Shown here: positions 33,901 to 45,900 of the stretch, one piece after another
How the letters are laid out: every line of letters starts with the position of its first letter
How positions within the stretch are numbered: position 1 is the first letter of the stretch
Source: Argyresthia goedartella
Lineage: Eukaryota; Arthropoda; Insecta; Lepidoptera; Argyresthiidae
Length of the DNA: 64,000 nucleotides
Assembly (NCBI GenBank): GCA_949825045.1
Contig: OX463835.1
Span: forward strand, 16,943,201-17,007,200
Direction of reading: 5' to 3'
Translations under genes and position numbers: made by a program
The notes under the pieces: generated by a model
Databases searched by the model: none
Seen by the model: the letters and a program-made list of their open reading frames with translations, nothing else
What the model was told of the DNA's origin: nothing

Positions 33901-36900
33901 AAAATACCTTACCTCTACACCTAGTATTCACTTTGAATATAATATTCGCTGCGTACTGGCACAACCTAGACGTACAAAAGTGATCTAACACAACATTTTG
34001 CTCTGTGAAGTCGCTTTTCACAAAATTCAGCACCTTTTTCAGCAATATTATTCTATACGCGAGGTTCTGCAGACCTCTCCGTTTCAATCTAGGGCTGGTC
34101 GCCTTTAGTTCATGGGCCAGTAGTTCCACATTGGCATTGCTTACTAAAGTACAGGGTACTTTGCCATCTTGGGGCAAATCTCGACAGTTTTCGGGCCGTT
34201 TTTGACATTTTTCTAAAAGCCTGTCATTGTTGTAGTCGTTTTTGGCGTTTTCCAGGTCGGCGGCCATTCTCCTGCGTTTTCTCTTAGTCGTCTCTTGGCC
34301 TGTTGCCTTGGAGATTGTTATATTTCTGCGGAACATAAAAAAACGAAATTCACGTCGTGATTTCTATTCATACAGAGGTCCACTCAAGTAGGTAGTGAAT
34401 ATTTTTTTCCATAATACTATGCACACGAACCTAACCTTGAAAGAAACTAAGCCGGTTTTGCTGACACATACTAACTGACTGAATCACAAACGAGGCCCTA
34501 ACCAGTTGCGCCGTGTGTGGCAAGCCATTTGATTACACAGCAAGGGTCACTCAGGTCTCACTCAGCAGTTTAGGTACGTTTGGCTGGCCGACCCGGAGTT
34601 CGGGATTTCACTTAGGTTGCCGCTCGCTTGGCTCGCAGTCGCATCGCGAGATGTCAGAGTAAAATAAGCTCTCAGGCGAAGTGATTCGGCGCAATCTAGC
34701 CTGCACGGCGGGTTTACCGATTCTGTGGGTGTTTAGCGATTCTTGAACGTAGCGCAGGTGCAAGCTACATTGCGCTTTATTGCCGCGCTGCGAGAGTAGC
34801 TATTTATTTAAGTGTCTTTGAGGAGTGATCTTTCTGTACGTAGTACTATTAAGAATTCTGTGCTTAGAGTAAACTAGTAAACCAGCACCCCTAGCACGCC
34901 GAGCGCCGGCACTTTCCCGCGGGGTCGGGATGCTACGGGTATTGGTGCACATATATACTTGATATTGTATAGGTATATAGGGTGTAATGCATCATATGAA
35001 TGTCAAACAAAAGTTCCATTTAAAAGTACCCCCGACTGTAAGTTGCTGCCGTGGAGGCAAACTATCCCGACTGTACCTTGCTGCCGTGGAGGCAAACTAC
35101 CCCGACTGTACCTTGCTGCCGTGGAGGCAAACTACCCCGACTGTACCTTGCTGCCGTGGAGGCAAACTATCCCGACTGTACCTTGCTGCCGTGGAGGCAA
35201 ACTACCCCGACTGTACCTTGCTGCCGTGGAGGCAAACTACCCCGACTGTACCTTGCTGCCGTGGCGGCAACCGGGACTATTATTAAATAATAATTAACTT
35301 CGTGGAGTATTTCGGGAACTGATATATGGCATTTTTATCTTCTCGAAACAACGGATTTGAAGAACACGGGAGCAACCCTTTTAGGGTGTTGTCAGGGAAC
35401 TCATTCTGAGCAACTTTCACGATGAAACCGATTTAATCTGAGCAACGTGAATTTTCACTTTTCCATACAGTTTGGGCTGCGCGATCAGTTTTTATGGAAA
35501 GTGAAAAATAAAGTTGCTCTGATCAAATCGGTTTCAGTCATCCCTAACAACCCCCTCAAATATTTTATTTTTATTTATCAATTTATTTCAGATACAAATC
35601 CATATTTTAACACAAACTCAGAAATGATACACGAAACAAGGTATTAAATCTAGAATCATTAAATAAATATGCATACATACACACAAACACACTATCACAC
35701 ACATAGGTACATCCTCCCATACACACACACATACATTACACATCCTTACTACATACACAATCATGCAAGCAGTACACAAATAGGAATACACAAATAGGTA
35801 CATCATTTTTTATTAGGAGCTAGATGTACACCTACCCAGTGTCTCATAATAGCGCTGTCGGTTCTATTTGCCAACACATCGAGAATCGTATTCGGGCTGC
35901 CGCGCATACCACTCATTGTTGAGGCAATTCTTTAAATAATATGAAATTCTTTAAATAATAATATAAAATATGACTACAGCTTTATGTTACACCTGTAACA
36001 TAAAGCTTTACCATTGATCAAAGTTTTCAATAATCACGCCTCATACAACAATGTCACTGCAAGGCTTTGCACATAACCTGTCAGTGCGTGTCGCCTCGAG
36101 GTCTACACACCCCTCCCCTGCCCCCCGCAGTCAACAATCAGTCATAATGTGTCAGTTGTGCAAAGAGCGTCATCGTGGGATTACATCCATTTTATTTTAT
36201 TTTAATTTTATTTATCTACACACGCATCATAAACCCTCTTTACTGCGTACAAAAACCGCACGTTACGATCAGCATAATGTTAAACTACTTGGTAAAAACT
36301 CATTTCTTATCTGAAAAATTACACATTATGACCATAATGTGTAATTTTTCTACATATTATGACATTCAAATTTCGAACGCCGACGCCCACCTGCATGCCG
36401 CCCCTAGTTTGTCTGTGAAGTTGGTACTGACATTCAATTTTCGAACGCCGACGCCCGCCTGCGTGAAGTTGGTACTACAGAACAAGCTAAACAACTGCAG
36501 AGACACAATGCCGGTCAAACATGCGGTTCCTGAACACATCAAAGAGAGCTTATGATATGTGTGTAGATAAACTAGTGTAAGTAACTGTACATAATTAGGC
36601 TTTAAAACTCTCGAGTGATATTATTATGACTCGCCTTCGGTTCGTTTCATAAACCCACTCTCGAGTATTAATGCCCTCCATTATGTAGCAGTCACATAAA
36701 CTACTATTGGGACATCAACAGCACATAGATAAACAAATTACAAAGAACAAAGATACAAAATTAAAGCCAGTAACAGATATCTACAAAAATACAAGATAAA
36801 TTTAGATTGAGAAACTTAAACAGATATACCAGTGTGAAAAGTTAATAAATAAGAACTCTTACATGTACATATGGTTGAGAGACAGGTATGTTTATCATGA

Positions 36901-39900
36901 TGTTTATATATAGGTATAAGTAGAATAAAGATAGGTATGTATAACATGTATGACGCGTGTGTCTATCTGTATGAATGAGTGTGTATTTGAGAGGGTGTGT
37001 GCGTGTATGTGTGTGGTTCATTTATTCCTCCTCGATATTGTGTAATTTTTTTATAATGTCATGACGGAATTTCGCCTTCGACGATGCAAAAGGATCAAAA
37101 TTGTTAAAAAGTTTATTAAATTGATTGGTAAGGCGAACCATAGTTGAATTTTGAGCATAATATGCGTGAGGGGGATAGCAATAATAAGCCTTTTGGAAGT
37201 TTGGCGAGTAAGGCGCGATGGGACACAGAAAGATAGTTCAGAGAGAGTATCCATATCAACTACGATTTTAGGCGTAAGGGAGATGAGAAGGCTAGGTAAT
37301 AAAACCGAAGAACTTATTGGAGGAGGCCTACGTCGTAAGATACAACGAGAAGAGAGACAGTAACAATAAGAATTTGTAAACAAACTGTAATCTCGGAAAG
37401 GCTTTGTTATTGTTATAAAGATGAAATATGATACGACGACCCGAATGGCCGGGGCGGCAGTGACCCTGCCTACAAAGCCAAGGGTCCCGGGTTCGAGTCC
37501 CGGTAGGAGCAAATATTTGTTTGATGAGAACGGATGTTTGTTCCCTAGTCATGGTTGTTTATCTATCTAAGTATAATGATTATCTATAGAAGTATGTATG
37601 TGTATCTATATAAGTATGTGTGTCTAGTACCCAAGATACAGGGAATCCTAGTTTGGGGCTAGATCAATGTGTGTAAATAGTGTCCTAGGTATTATTATTA
37701 TATTATTATTAATACAAACCTTAAATCATCCGATAACGTGGACTTCAAAAACACCTTCGAGTTCATATTCATTTTGTCGAGTACGCGTCGCACTAAGTCG
37801 ATTTCCTCGTCTGTGTTCAGTCCTACATTCTTCCTTGCGTTGAACGCTTCCATAGCAGTCCTTAGGAACCTGAAAATTATAACATAACTTATCATTACGA
37901 CACTTTCTTATTGGGAAGCACAGTTAGGCGCACACCTTTGGCCAGTTACTTAAGCATAAGATTCTAAGGCGTTGTTCTCATTACGGCTGGCAAGATATAG
38001 AAACGATATAAATGTCAGCGATTGTCAAAACCGTTAGTTGATAAACTAACGATTTTTCTCTCGTTAGTTGGTCAACTATCGACAGATAGTAAACTGTAAC
38101 GTACTGGATACTATATGACGCGTTAGTGGATAAACTAACGGTTAAAACCGTTATATATAAGAAGGTTGACATGTAAGAACAAAAGAAACGTAAATTCTAA
38201 ACCCTGTCGATCTGGTTTACTATCTGTCGATAGTTGATTAACTAACACGTTTGTTTATCAACTACCAGTTTTGACTATCTTACGGTGACAAAGATATCAT
38301 CCACGACACCCCTATGTAAATTTAATGAAAAAATATTATGATTTAACATTCAATTATACTCAAATGAATCCATGCACATACTTATTATTCTACAAAATTA
38401 TTGATTTATTAATTGCTTAACTACAAAATCTAGTTGTTTTGTTAACTTTGTTGCGTGATTAAACTGTTAATGATATGCATGTCTATAAAAGGAATATATA
38501 AAAGTAGTCTGTTATGGCTCAGATTTAGGGGGGGGGGGGGGTATTCTCGAGGGAGCCTCACCCCTAGAATACCCTCGGTACCTAGAGTCAGCGTGACAGC
38601 GAGCGATGTTACCCAGCGTGTGAGCGAGACAGCAAGCGTAGTTACCTAGCAAGTCAGCGAGACACCTAGCGTAGTTACCTAGCTAGTGAGCGAGACAGCG
38701 AGCATAGTTACCGTGCGAGTAAGCGACACAGCGAGTGTAGTTACCTAGCAAGTGAGCGATACAGCGAGCCTAGTTACCTAGCGAGTGAGCGAGCGAGCGT
38801 TGTTACCTAGAGAGTCAGCGAGACATCGAGCGTAGTTACCTAGCGAGTGAGCGAGACAACGAGCGTAAGTACTACGCTACATACGCGACACATCGTTTGT
38901 AGTTGCGATAGGCAAAGGACTTCGGTAAGGTAGAAACATGACTAAAGTTAAAGCTATGTACGACAAGCTTTGACAATATCAGAATTGAATATTTCCAGCA
39001 CTTGTATCTTATAGACTCCATTTTCTATAAAAATGACAGATATTGACAAGACATTTCTCTTTTTAGAAACTCTTTGCTTAAATTTGCATTACTTACGTAC
39101 TCTGTGAGTCCTCAGAAGAATGAAACTCTTTGCTTACCGTGAAACATGCCAACATTGCCAACAGGGGTATTTTTGCCCAAAAATCTGATTTTAAGCAAAA
39201 CTTTGATGTGTGTCAATATCTTAACATTATGGCAACATTGATTATTTTTGGTAGAAACTAGATTATATTTCTGGCAACACAGACTATCGCGTCTGTTGCT
39301 GATTTCACTCAGTAACTTGTTGGAACTCGTCGAGTGAGGTGAATTATTCGCGCGGCGAAATTCGGTGTTTTTTCTCAAGTGAATCGTGAACAATGGTGAA
39401 ACCACAGGTTAGTTCAAGTAATGATATGTTATAAAACACAGTTGTAAGAATGTTTTCGTGTTAAAATCACAGCTAAGGAACTTTTATATCAAAAGTTATG
39501 ATGGTTGGCAAAGTTACCCAGTAATGTTCAGACCAATGATTGACAACTTTGCCTGCCATCAAAATAGGCTTAGGGTTGTCACTTTTAATCAAAATAGTTT
39601 TAATTTTATTACAGTTCACTATGAGAAAAAAAAATATGTCCCTGAGTACGTTGATACTTGATACAATCAGCTGATTTCAAGTTTCTATGCTGGAACAAAA
39701 AAAATATTTTTGTATGCCTGTATATTTTTTTATGTGGAAATTATTTGTTCGAGTTGCTACCTAGGTACTCGCCCTGTATACCTAACTTTCGTACTAACTT
39801 TTGAAATTCGATATGAATCATATGATAAATAAATAAAAAATGGCGCGGCCATCAACAAAACCTTATTTTTCTAGTGCAGAGTAGTGTAACGAATATAACT

Positions 39901-42900
39901 TATTATGACATGTGATTCCGGACTGAGTTTGAGGAGCTCGAAGTTTGTAGCTATTTACATTAGGTTCATAGGCTCTAACTCAATCCGGACTGATGGAAGA
40001 GGTATAATGTCATACCAAGTTTTACCGAGAGACCGAAGGACTTCCTGTCATTCAAACTTCGGGTGCCAGCGGAATTCAAGAAGATGTTCTTGGCCAAGGA
40101 TTACTGGCCAGAGGGCATCGTCTACCGACGCTTTAGGGAAGCGAAACCGTCCAGGAAGAAAATCCCTACCTAGGCTTGTAGTTATTAATGTTATATTATT
40201 ATTATGTATCTCTAGTTTTAAGGTATTTATCAATATGAGTTTTTGTTTATTACCTGAAATAAAAAGATTTATTATTATTATTATTATTATTTATTCGTTA
40301 CACTATTCTGCACTAGAAAGTTAAGGTATGGTTGATGGCCGTGCGAAAAAAAAATAAGCATAGGCTTTTTATCGAATTTCGATAGCCTATAAAAACATAA
40401 CCATAGAGTGAACAGGTTAAGTGTTGTAGTAAAAATAATATAATATTTGTGTATACTATCCGAATATATAACTTTTTCATTCTGGCCGGCACTTTTACTT
40501 TTGGCCCAAAAATGTATGGACCGTGAATTATCTCCTTTTCGACGTCAGCCAGTATTCATATGCTGCAGTCGCGTGAGATATGAAGGTTTTCAGAAGTTTT
40601 CAAGCTACCCTTGTTTGCGGTATAGCTCCCCAGTATATAAGTTTGATTGTTTGTTTCAGACAATAAAACATAAATCTAGAATTCGTCAAAGAAAAGCAAG
40701 ACGACAACTAGGATCCAGGACCTATAAAAACTATACAAAAGAAATGTTACAACTTGCCTGCGACTTAGTACAGTCAGGGAAAATATCGTCACGAGATGCT
40801 GAGCGACAAATTGGGATCCCAAGACGCACAATAGAAAATAAAACTAAAAATAGACATTCAAAGTCAGTTGGACATCCTACTGCTTTGACTGCTGCAGAGG
40901 AGAAAAAAATAGTAAAAGTCTTACAGGCTTCTGGCGATTTTGGCTGTCCGCTTACTAAACTGGATCTGAAGATTGTGGTTCATGAATATCTAAAAAAGAA
41001 CTCACGAGACAATATTTTCAAGAAAGGAATCCCGGGTGACGCATGGGTCGAAGGCTTTATGGCAAGGAACGCTGAAGAATTATCTGTTAGAACCACTCAA
41101 AACATTTCAAAAGCACGAGCTGAAAAAGGACCTAAAGAAATAGCTGAATATTTTGAAAATTTGGGCGTGACATTAAAAAACATACCAGCAAAAAATATAC
41201 TCAACTTTGACGAAACAAACCTATCTGACGATCCAGGTTCTGCAAAGGGCATCTTCCGGAGGGGAGTTAAGTATCCCGAAAGAGTGGTTAATTCCACTAA
41301 AGGAAATATATCGCTGATGTTTACAGCCACCGCGAGCGGAGAAACTCTTCCCTTATATGTGGTTTATAAATCCAAGGATACATTCTCAGAATGGGTCACT
41401 GGAGGACCACCACAAACCAGATACAACCGCTCCAAATCAGGGTGGTTCGATAGCGCATCTTTTGAGGACTATTTCGAATCGATTATTATCCCTTGGGCAG
41501 AAAAAATTGAAGGACCCAAAGTTGTCATATGCGACAACTTAACTAGTCACATAAATATTAAAGTTGTTGAGTTGTGTGAACAAAATGACATAAGATTTGT
41601 GTTCATTCCTCCAAGGTCGACACACCTCACACAGCCGTTGGATGTCGCGTATTTTGCGCCACTGAAGAAAGAATGGCGCCAAATATTATACAGATATAAG
41701 CTTCAAAATCCAAAACAAACTACCTTGAACAAAAACCATTTCCCGAAATTACTTTGTGAATTAGTTGAAGCAATGCAGATGCGGGATGAAATGAATATAA
41801 AAAGTGGATTTAGAGCATCAGGAGTATTTCCGCTAAATCCGCGAGAAGTTCTTAAGAAGATCCCGGAAATGCAAGAAGAAGTAATGTCGTATGGAATTGA
41901 TCAATCATTACTAGACTACTTAAAGGAAACCAGATCGCCAAATCCAATGGCTGTTAAAAGAAATAAAAAGATAAACTGCGTGCCAGGAAAATCGGTAACT
42001 ATTTCCGATTTAAATGTGGATATCTTCAAAAACAAGACAACAAAAAAATCTTCTAGAGTGGCAACAACAACGAGAGTGGAACCCTTAGTTTTAGATGATG
42101 AACTTGGATTCTTAGCAAATGCTGATCTTATTCCTGCTATGGATATCGAGGATCAAGAGAGCTTTGTGAATTTGGAAGGGTCACTTGCCATCTCCAAGTA
42201 TCAAGAAATAACCGATCCGGAAAGTCTCAGCAATTGTTGCAAAACTGTTATTAACTCCTGTTTGGGCCTATCAGAATATGGCAAAAATACATCGTCGACG
42301 TGTAAAATATTGGTGATTGGATGTCCCGTCGAAGAGAAGAAAATAAACATAATCTCCGATGTTATAATTAAAGCAGCGACATCAGAAGGCCTAGCAGCAA
42401 ATGAAACAGCAATTTCAACGATTATTGCAGACACAGGTATTTGGCAGTCAAAGACTTCCACAACAAATCCAATGACAAGTGCTACTGCCAAAGAGAAAAA
42501 AAAAAAGATACTCTCCGATATTACCATCAAAGCAGGGACATCCAACAGCGAAAATATGGTGTTTGCTTGTACGTCTAAAAGTGATCTACCAGAATGTCTT
42601 CAAGTGAAGAAAAAAAAACGATTGCAAAAGGCAAAGATAGATTATAAAGGAAAGAAAAAGACTAGAAAAGATAAAAATACAATGGATTCTACCTATAAAG
42701 AAAAAACGTCAGCTAAAAGGCGTCGTCCAGTAAATAAAAGGACCACAATGTCTGATACAGACTCTAACTCGACGTTTGCAGTTGATAAACCTATCACAGT
42801 GGACACAGATGAGTCAGATTATGAAACAATGAATGACTATATAGCTGAATGCTTACGGGAACATGAAGAAAAAGAAAATTTTGAGCATGATTCATTACAA

Positions 42901-45900
42901 ATTCCATTTGGACTGCACGAAATTGAATATTTCATAAAAAAAGATCAAATGATTGAAAATGATGACTGGATAATTGCTAAATTTGCTACGAAAAGAACTG
43001 TAAAACATTTCGTTGGTAACGTGATAAACAAGCAGATTCCTACCGTAAAGTTTGTCCGGAAGGTAAAGGAGTCTAAATCTGAAAAAGGAACCACTTTCAC
43101 GTACCCAATAGTAGACGACATTTGCAGTATGCAACACTTAGAAGATGTTGTAACAATACTACCGAAGCCAAAGATAACTCGACGCGGTCGAATCGTTTTT
43201 GATGTCGATTTCAGTAACTTCAATATTCAATAAGTAACTAATGCCAAACATTTACTATAATAAAAGTGCAATATTCCAAAATTTAATTTTAACAAAGACC
43301 GTTGAATACTATTTATGCATATTTAGATTACCTTCTTTATTAAGTAAGATTTATGTGATTTTTATAAGACTGGGGTAGTAAGTGAGAATATAAAACCGTG
43401 TTGCAAGGACGTTACCGCAATATTTTGAGTAGTATTTATAAGTTTATGGTACCTATATAGGTACCCTTTTAAGTGAAATTTATGTGATTATAATTAAACT
43501 GGGGTAATTAGTAAGACTAAGATGGGAATATAAAACCTAGTGTGTTATTATTATTAAAGCAAAAATATTAATTTAATTATTGTATATCTTGTAAAGCCCC
43601 GCTGCACATGCAAACACTCGCATTGCAATTCACGATCCGCGTCCGTGCGTGTACGTGCCTGTGTCTACACATGAGAGAAAACGTGGAGTGAAATACTGTG
43701 CCATAGGTTTCAAATACTGCCACTCGCACGGGGCTCGTGAATTGCAATGCGAGTGCTTGCATGTGCGGGGCGGGGCTTAGAAACCTGATTTATAGAATAA
43801 GACTATACAGTCTACGTTACGTTACGAGTATCTACGTAATACAGTAATCTCATTTAAATTTAACCACCTATAACATCCGCCTAAAGATATAAAAATAATG
43901 TTTGAATTTCTATTATGTCAGACAGAAATAATTAAACTTATGTTATCGTTCTGATAAAGTTGGTTTAATTTATCTATAATTAATAAATATTTTTATTCTT
44001 TGTTTACTGATGAAACTACACAAAGAGCTTACCTCCCTAAGAAACTTGATTTTTATAAGACTCAATCAGTAGTAATCACGTACCTAATTATTTAGTGATC
44101 TCATTTTTGATACCTACTAGATTTATATGAAGATTTTAAAATCGTGTATGTCGACCTATTAGGATGATAAATAATATTCGTCATAATAGCATATCTCCTT
44201 AGAAAACTTGATTTATACAAGACTATTTAATACATTAGTAATACAGTGATCTCACAAAAAAAATTGTACTCCTTATAATAAATACGCCCTCTTAACTTCG
44301 TTAAGAAACTTAATTTTTAATTAGTAATTAGTGATATCATAACCTACCTAATTTGGTTCCTATTATATTCGCCTGCAAGTTTTAACATAATGTAGGTAGG
44401 GTATGTACAACAAAATAATACCTATTAATTTAGATAATACATGTCCATTTATTTCAGTGTTTTATTTTCTTTTACATATAAATAAGTACGGTGGAGTTCA
44501 TTAATTATCAACAAAAACAGCTTTACGTGATCCCTGACTTATTAAGTACTACAAGTACTGCGTTCAGATACATATTTATGAACGCTGGTATTCTCTGATA
44601 TTAGTGAACTTGACTGTACAAGTAACGTGGCGATATATTCTCAGTAAAACTGTTTTGCTTGTCTCCAGTTCTTAAATCAAAAGGAAACTATGTGTCTTTA
44701 TCAGTTGTCTTGCAAAGCTTAGTATATCTGAAGTAAAAATAAAAATAATAAAAAATCTCAGATTTGTGACAACCCTAACATTTTTGAAAGGCAAAATGTT
44801 GTTTGTATGGAGAATCGATAGATGTCAGTGTAACTTTGCCTAGTCATTTTCATCAGCCATCCAGTAGGTAACTTTTGATGGTATCACTTAGCTTTCTAAA
44901 ATAAACGCCTTCATTGCCCAAAGTCTAATACTGACAAATATTTCATATTTTTAAAAGGCATATTGTTATATATAGTGGCCAAAAGTTGGTGAAGGCAATG
45001 TTGGCGATAAGTCCAGTTAACTTTACCCGCCATCAAAATCAATAATATTTTGGATTAGATCTCGGATAAAAAAATATCTAACAACACTTACACATGCGCA
45101 TTATCATAAACTTGTAGATTATGAAAGAAAAAACATACGTCCCTATAGTATTTTTTTACAAAAAGTAAGAAAAACCGAAAGAAGCGGGCAATGTTGGCAT
45201 GTTTCACGGTACTTAATCTGTGTACGTTACAAACACCTTTACCAATAAATAGCAACAACAACCAACCTTCTCTCCTTTTGGCACACAGGCTCAGCCATCT
45301 TCATCTCTCTCACACAATCTTTCTCCTCCAACAATTCCAATATACTCTTCAGCAACTCCATACGGAAGTTAAAAGTTGACGTTTGCTTCTTGCCGTTTGA
45401 AAGTTTCTTCTCCTTCTTTTGCTGCCTGATAGTTTCTCTGTGGCGAGGTTGTCTCTGTGTGTCTCTTTGTCTGGGTGTGTCGCGGGTGGGGCTGTGGCCT
45501 AGGCCTCTTCCGATGACCTGGAAAAAAACACATGGAGGGTTCCTTACCATCGTGCAAGAGAAAACGCAAACAAACATGTCTTTTGCTTGAGTACCCCCTT
45601 CAGTTTTATAAAACGCATTTAGTTCATTTCATTGTTTGTTGCTGTAGCGGCAACAGAAACACAAATGTTGTGAATTTCAAATCTCTACCTGTTACGGCTC
45701 ATGAGATACAGCCCGCTAACGGATAGACGGACGGACAATGGGCGCTTAGTAATGGGGTCCCATTTGGCCCCTTTGAGTACCTACGGAACCCTAAAAAAAT
45801 AGTGTCACGACAGTTATTTAATGCCTACTTCATTTTCCGTGATAAGCCGCATCGCCATATATAGAGATGAGATAGTCGCGACAAGTAGGTATTTAAAAGA

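Larger units (their letters stand above)
39137..45209 (+). mobile_element. pogo/Tigger-like DNA transposon, 6073 bp, apparently full length
   Basis: The ends are a perfect 23-bp inverted repeat beginning CCGTGAAACATGCCAAC (39137-39159 and 45187-45209), each flanked by TA (39135-39136, 45210-45211), the target duplication of the Tc1/mariner/pogo group. Inside is a two-exon transposase gene (39393-43233). Subterminal repeats sit near both ends: aactttgcctgccatcaaaat at 39545 and a close match at 45019; ttagggttgtcac at 39570, inverted at 44766. It lies antisense in intron 5 of the G-patch gene. A foldback (43594-43780) is nested in its 3' part. Confidence 0.88.

Noticed and set aside
34959..35297. 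Three overlapping + strand ORFs (80-112 codons) as genes
   Set aside because: They are the three frames of the 35-bp minisatellite.
37441..37512. tRNA gene at the SINE head (also at 15335, 1540-1605 and 32880)
   Set aside because: A- and B-box-like motifs are present, but the cloverleaf is incomplete and the sequence continues into a repeated SINE body. SINE promoter, not a tRNA gene.
40447..40659. N-terminal 71 codons of the 928-codon open frame as part of the transposase
   Set aside because: No transposase character, and a strong acceptor (ttgtttgtttcag) ends at 40659 just before the basic/HTH region. Read as intron.
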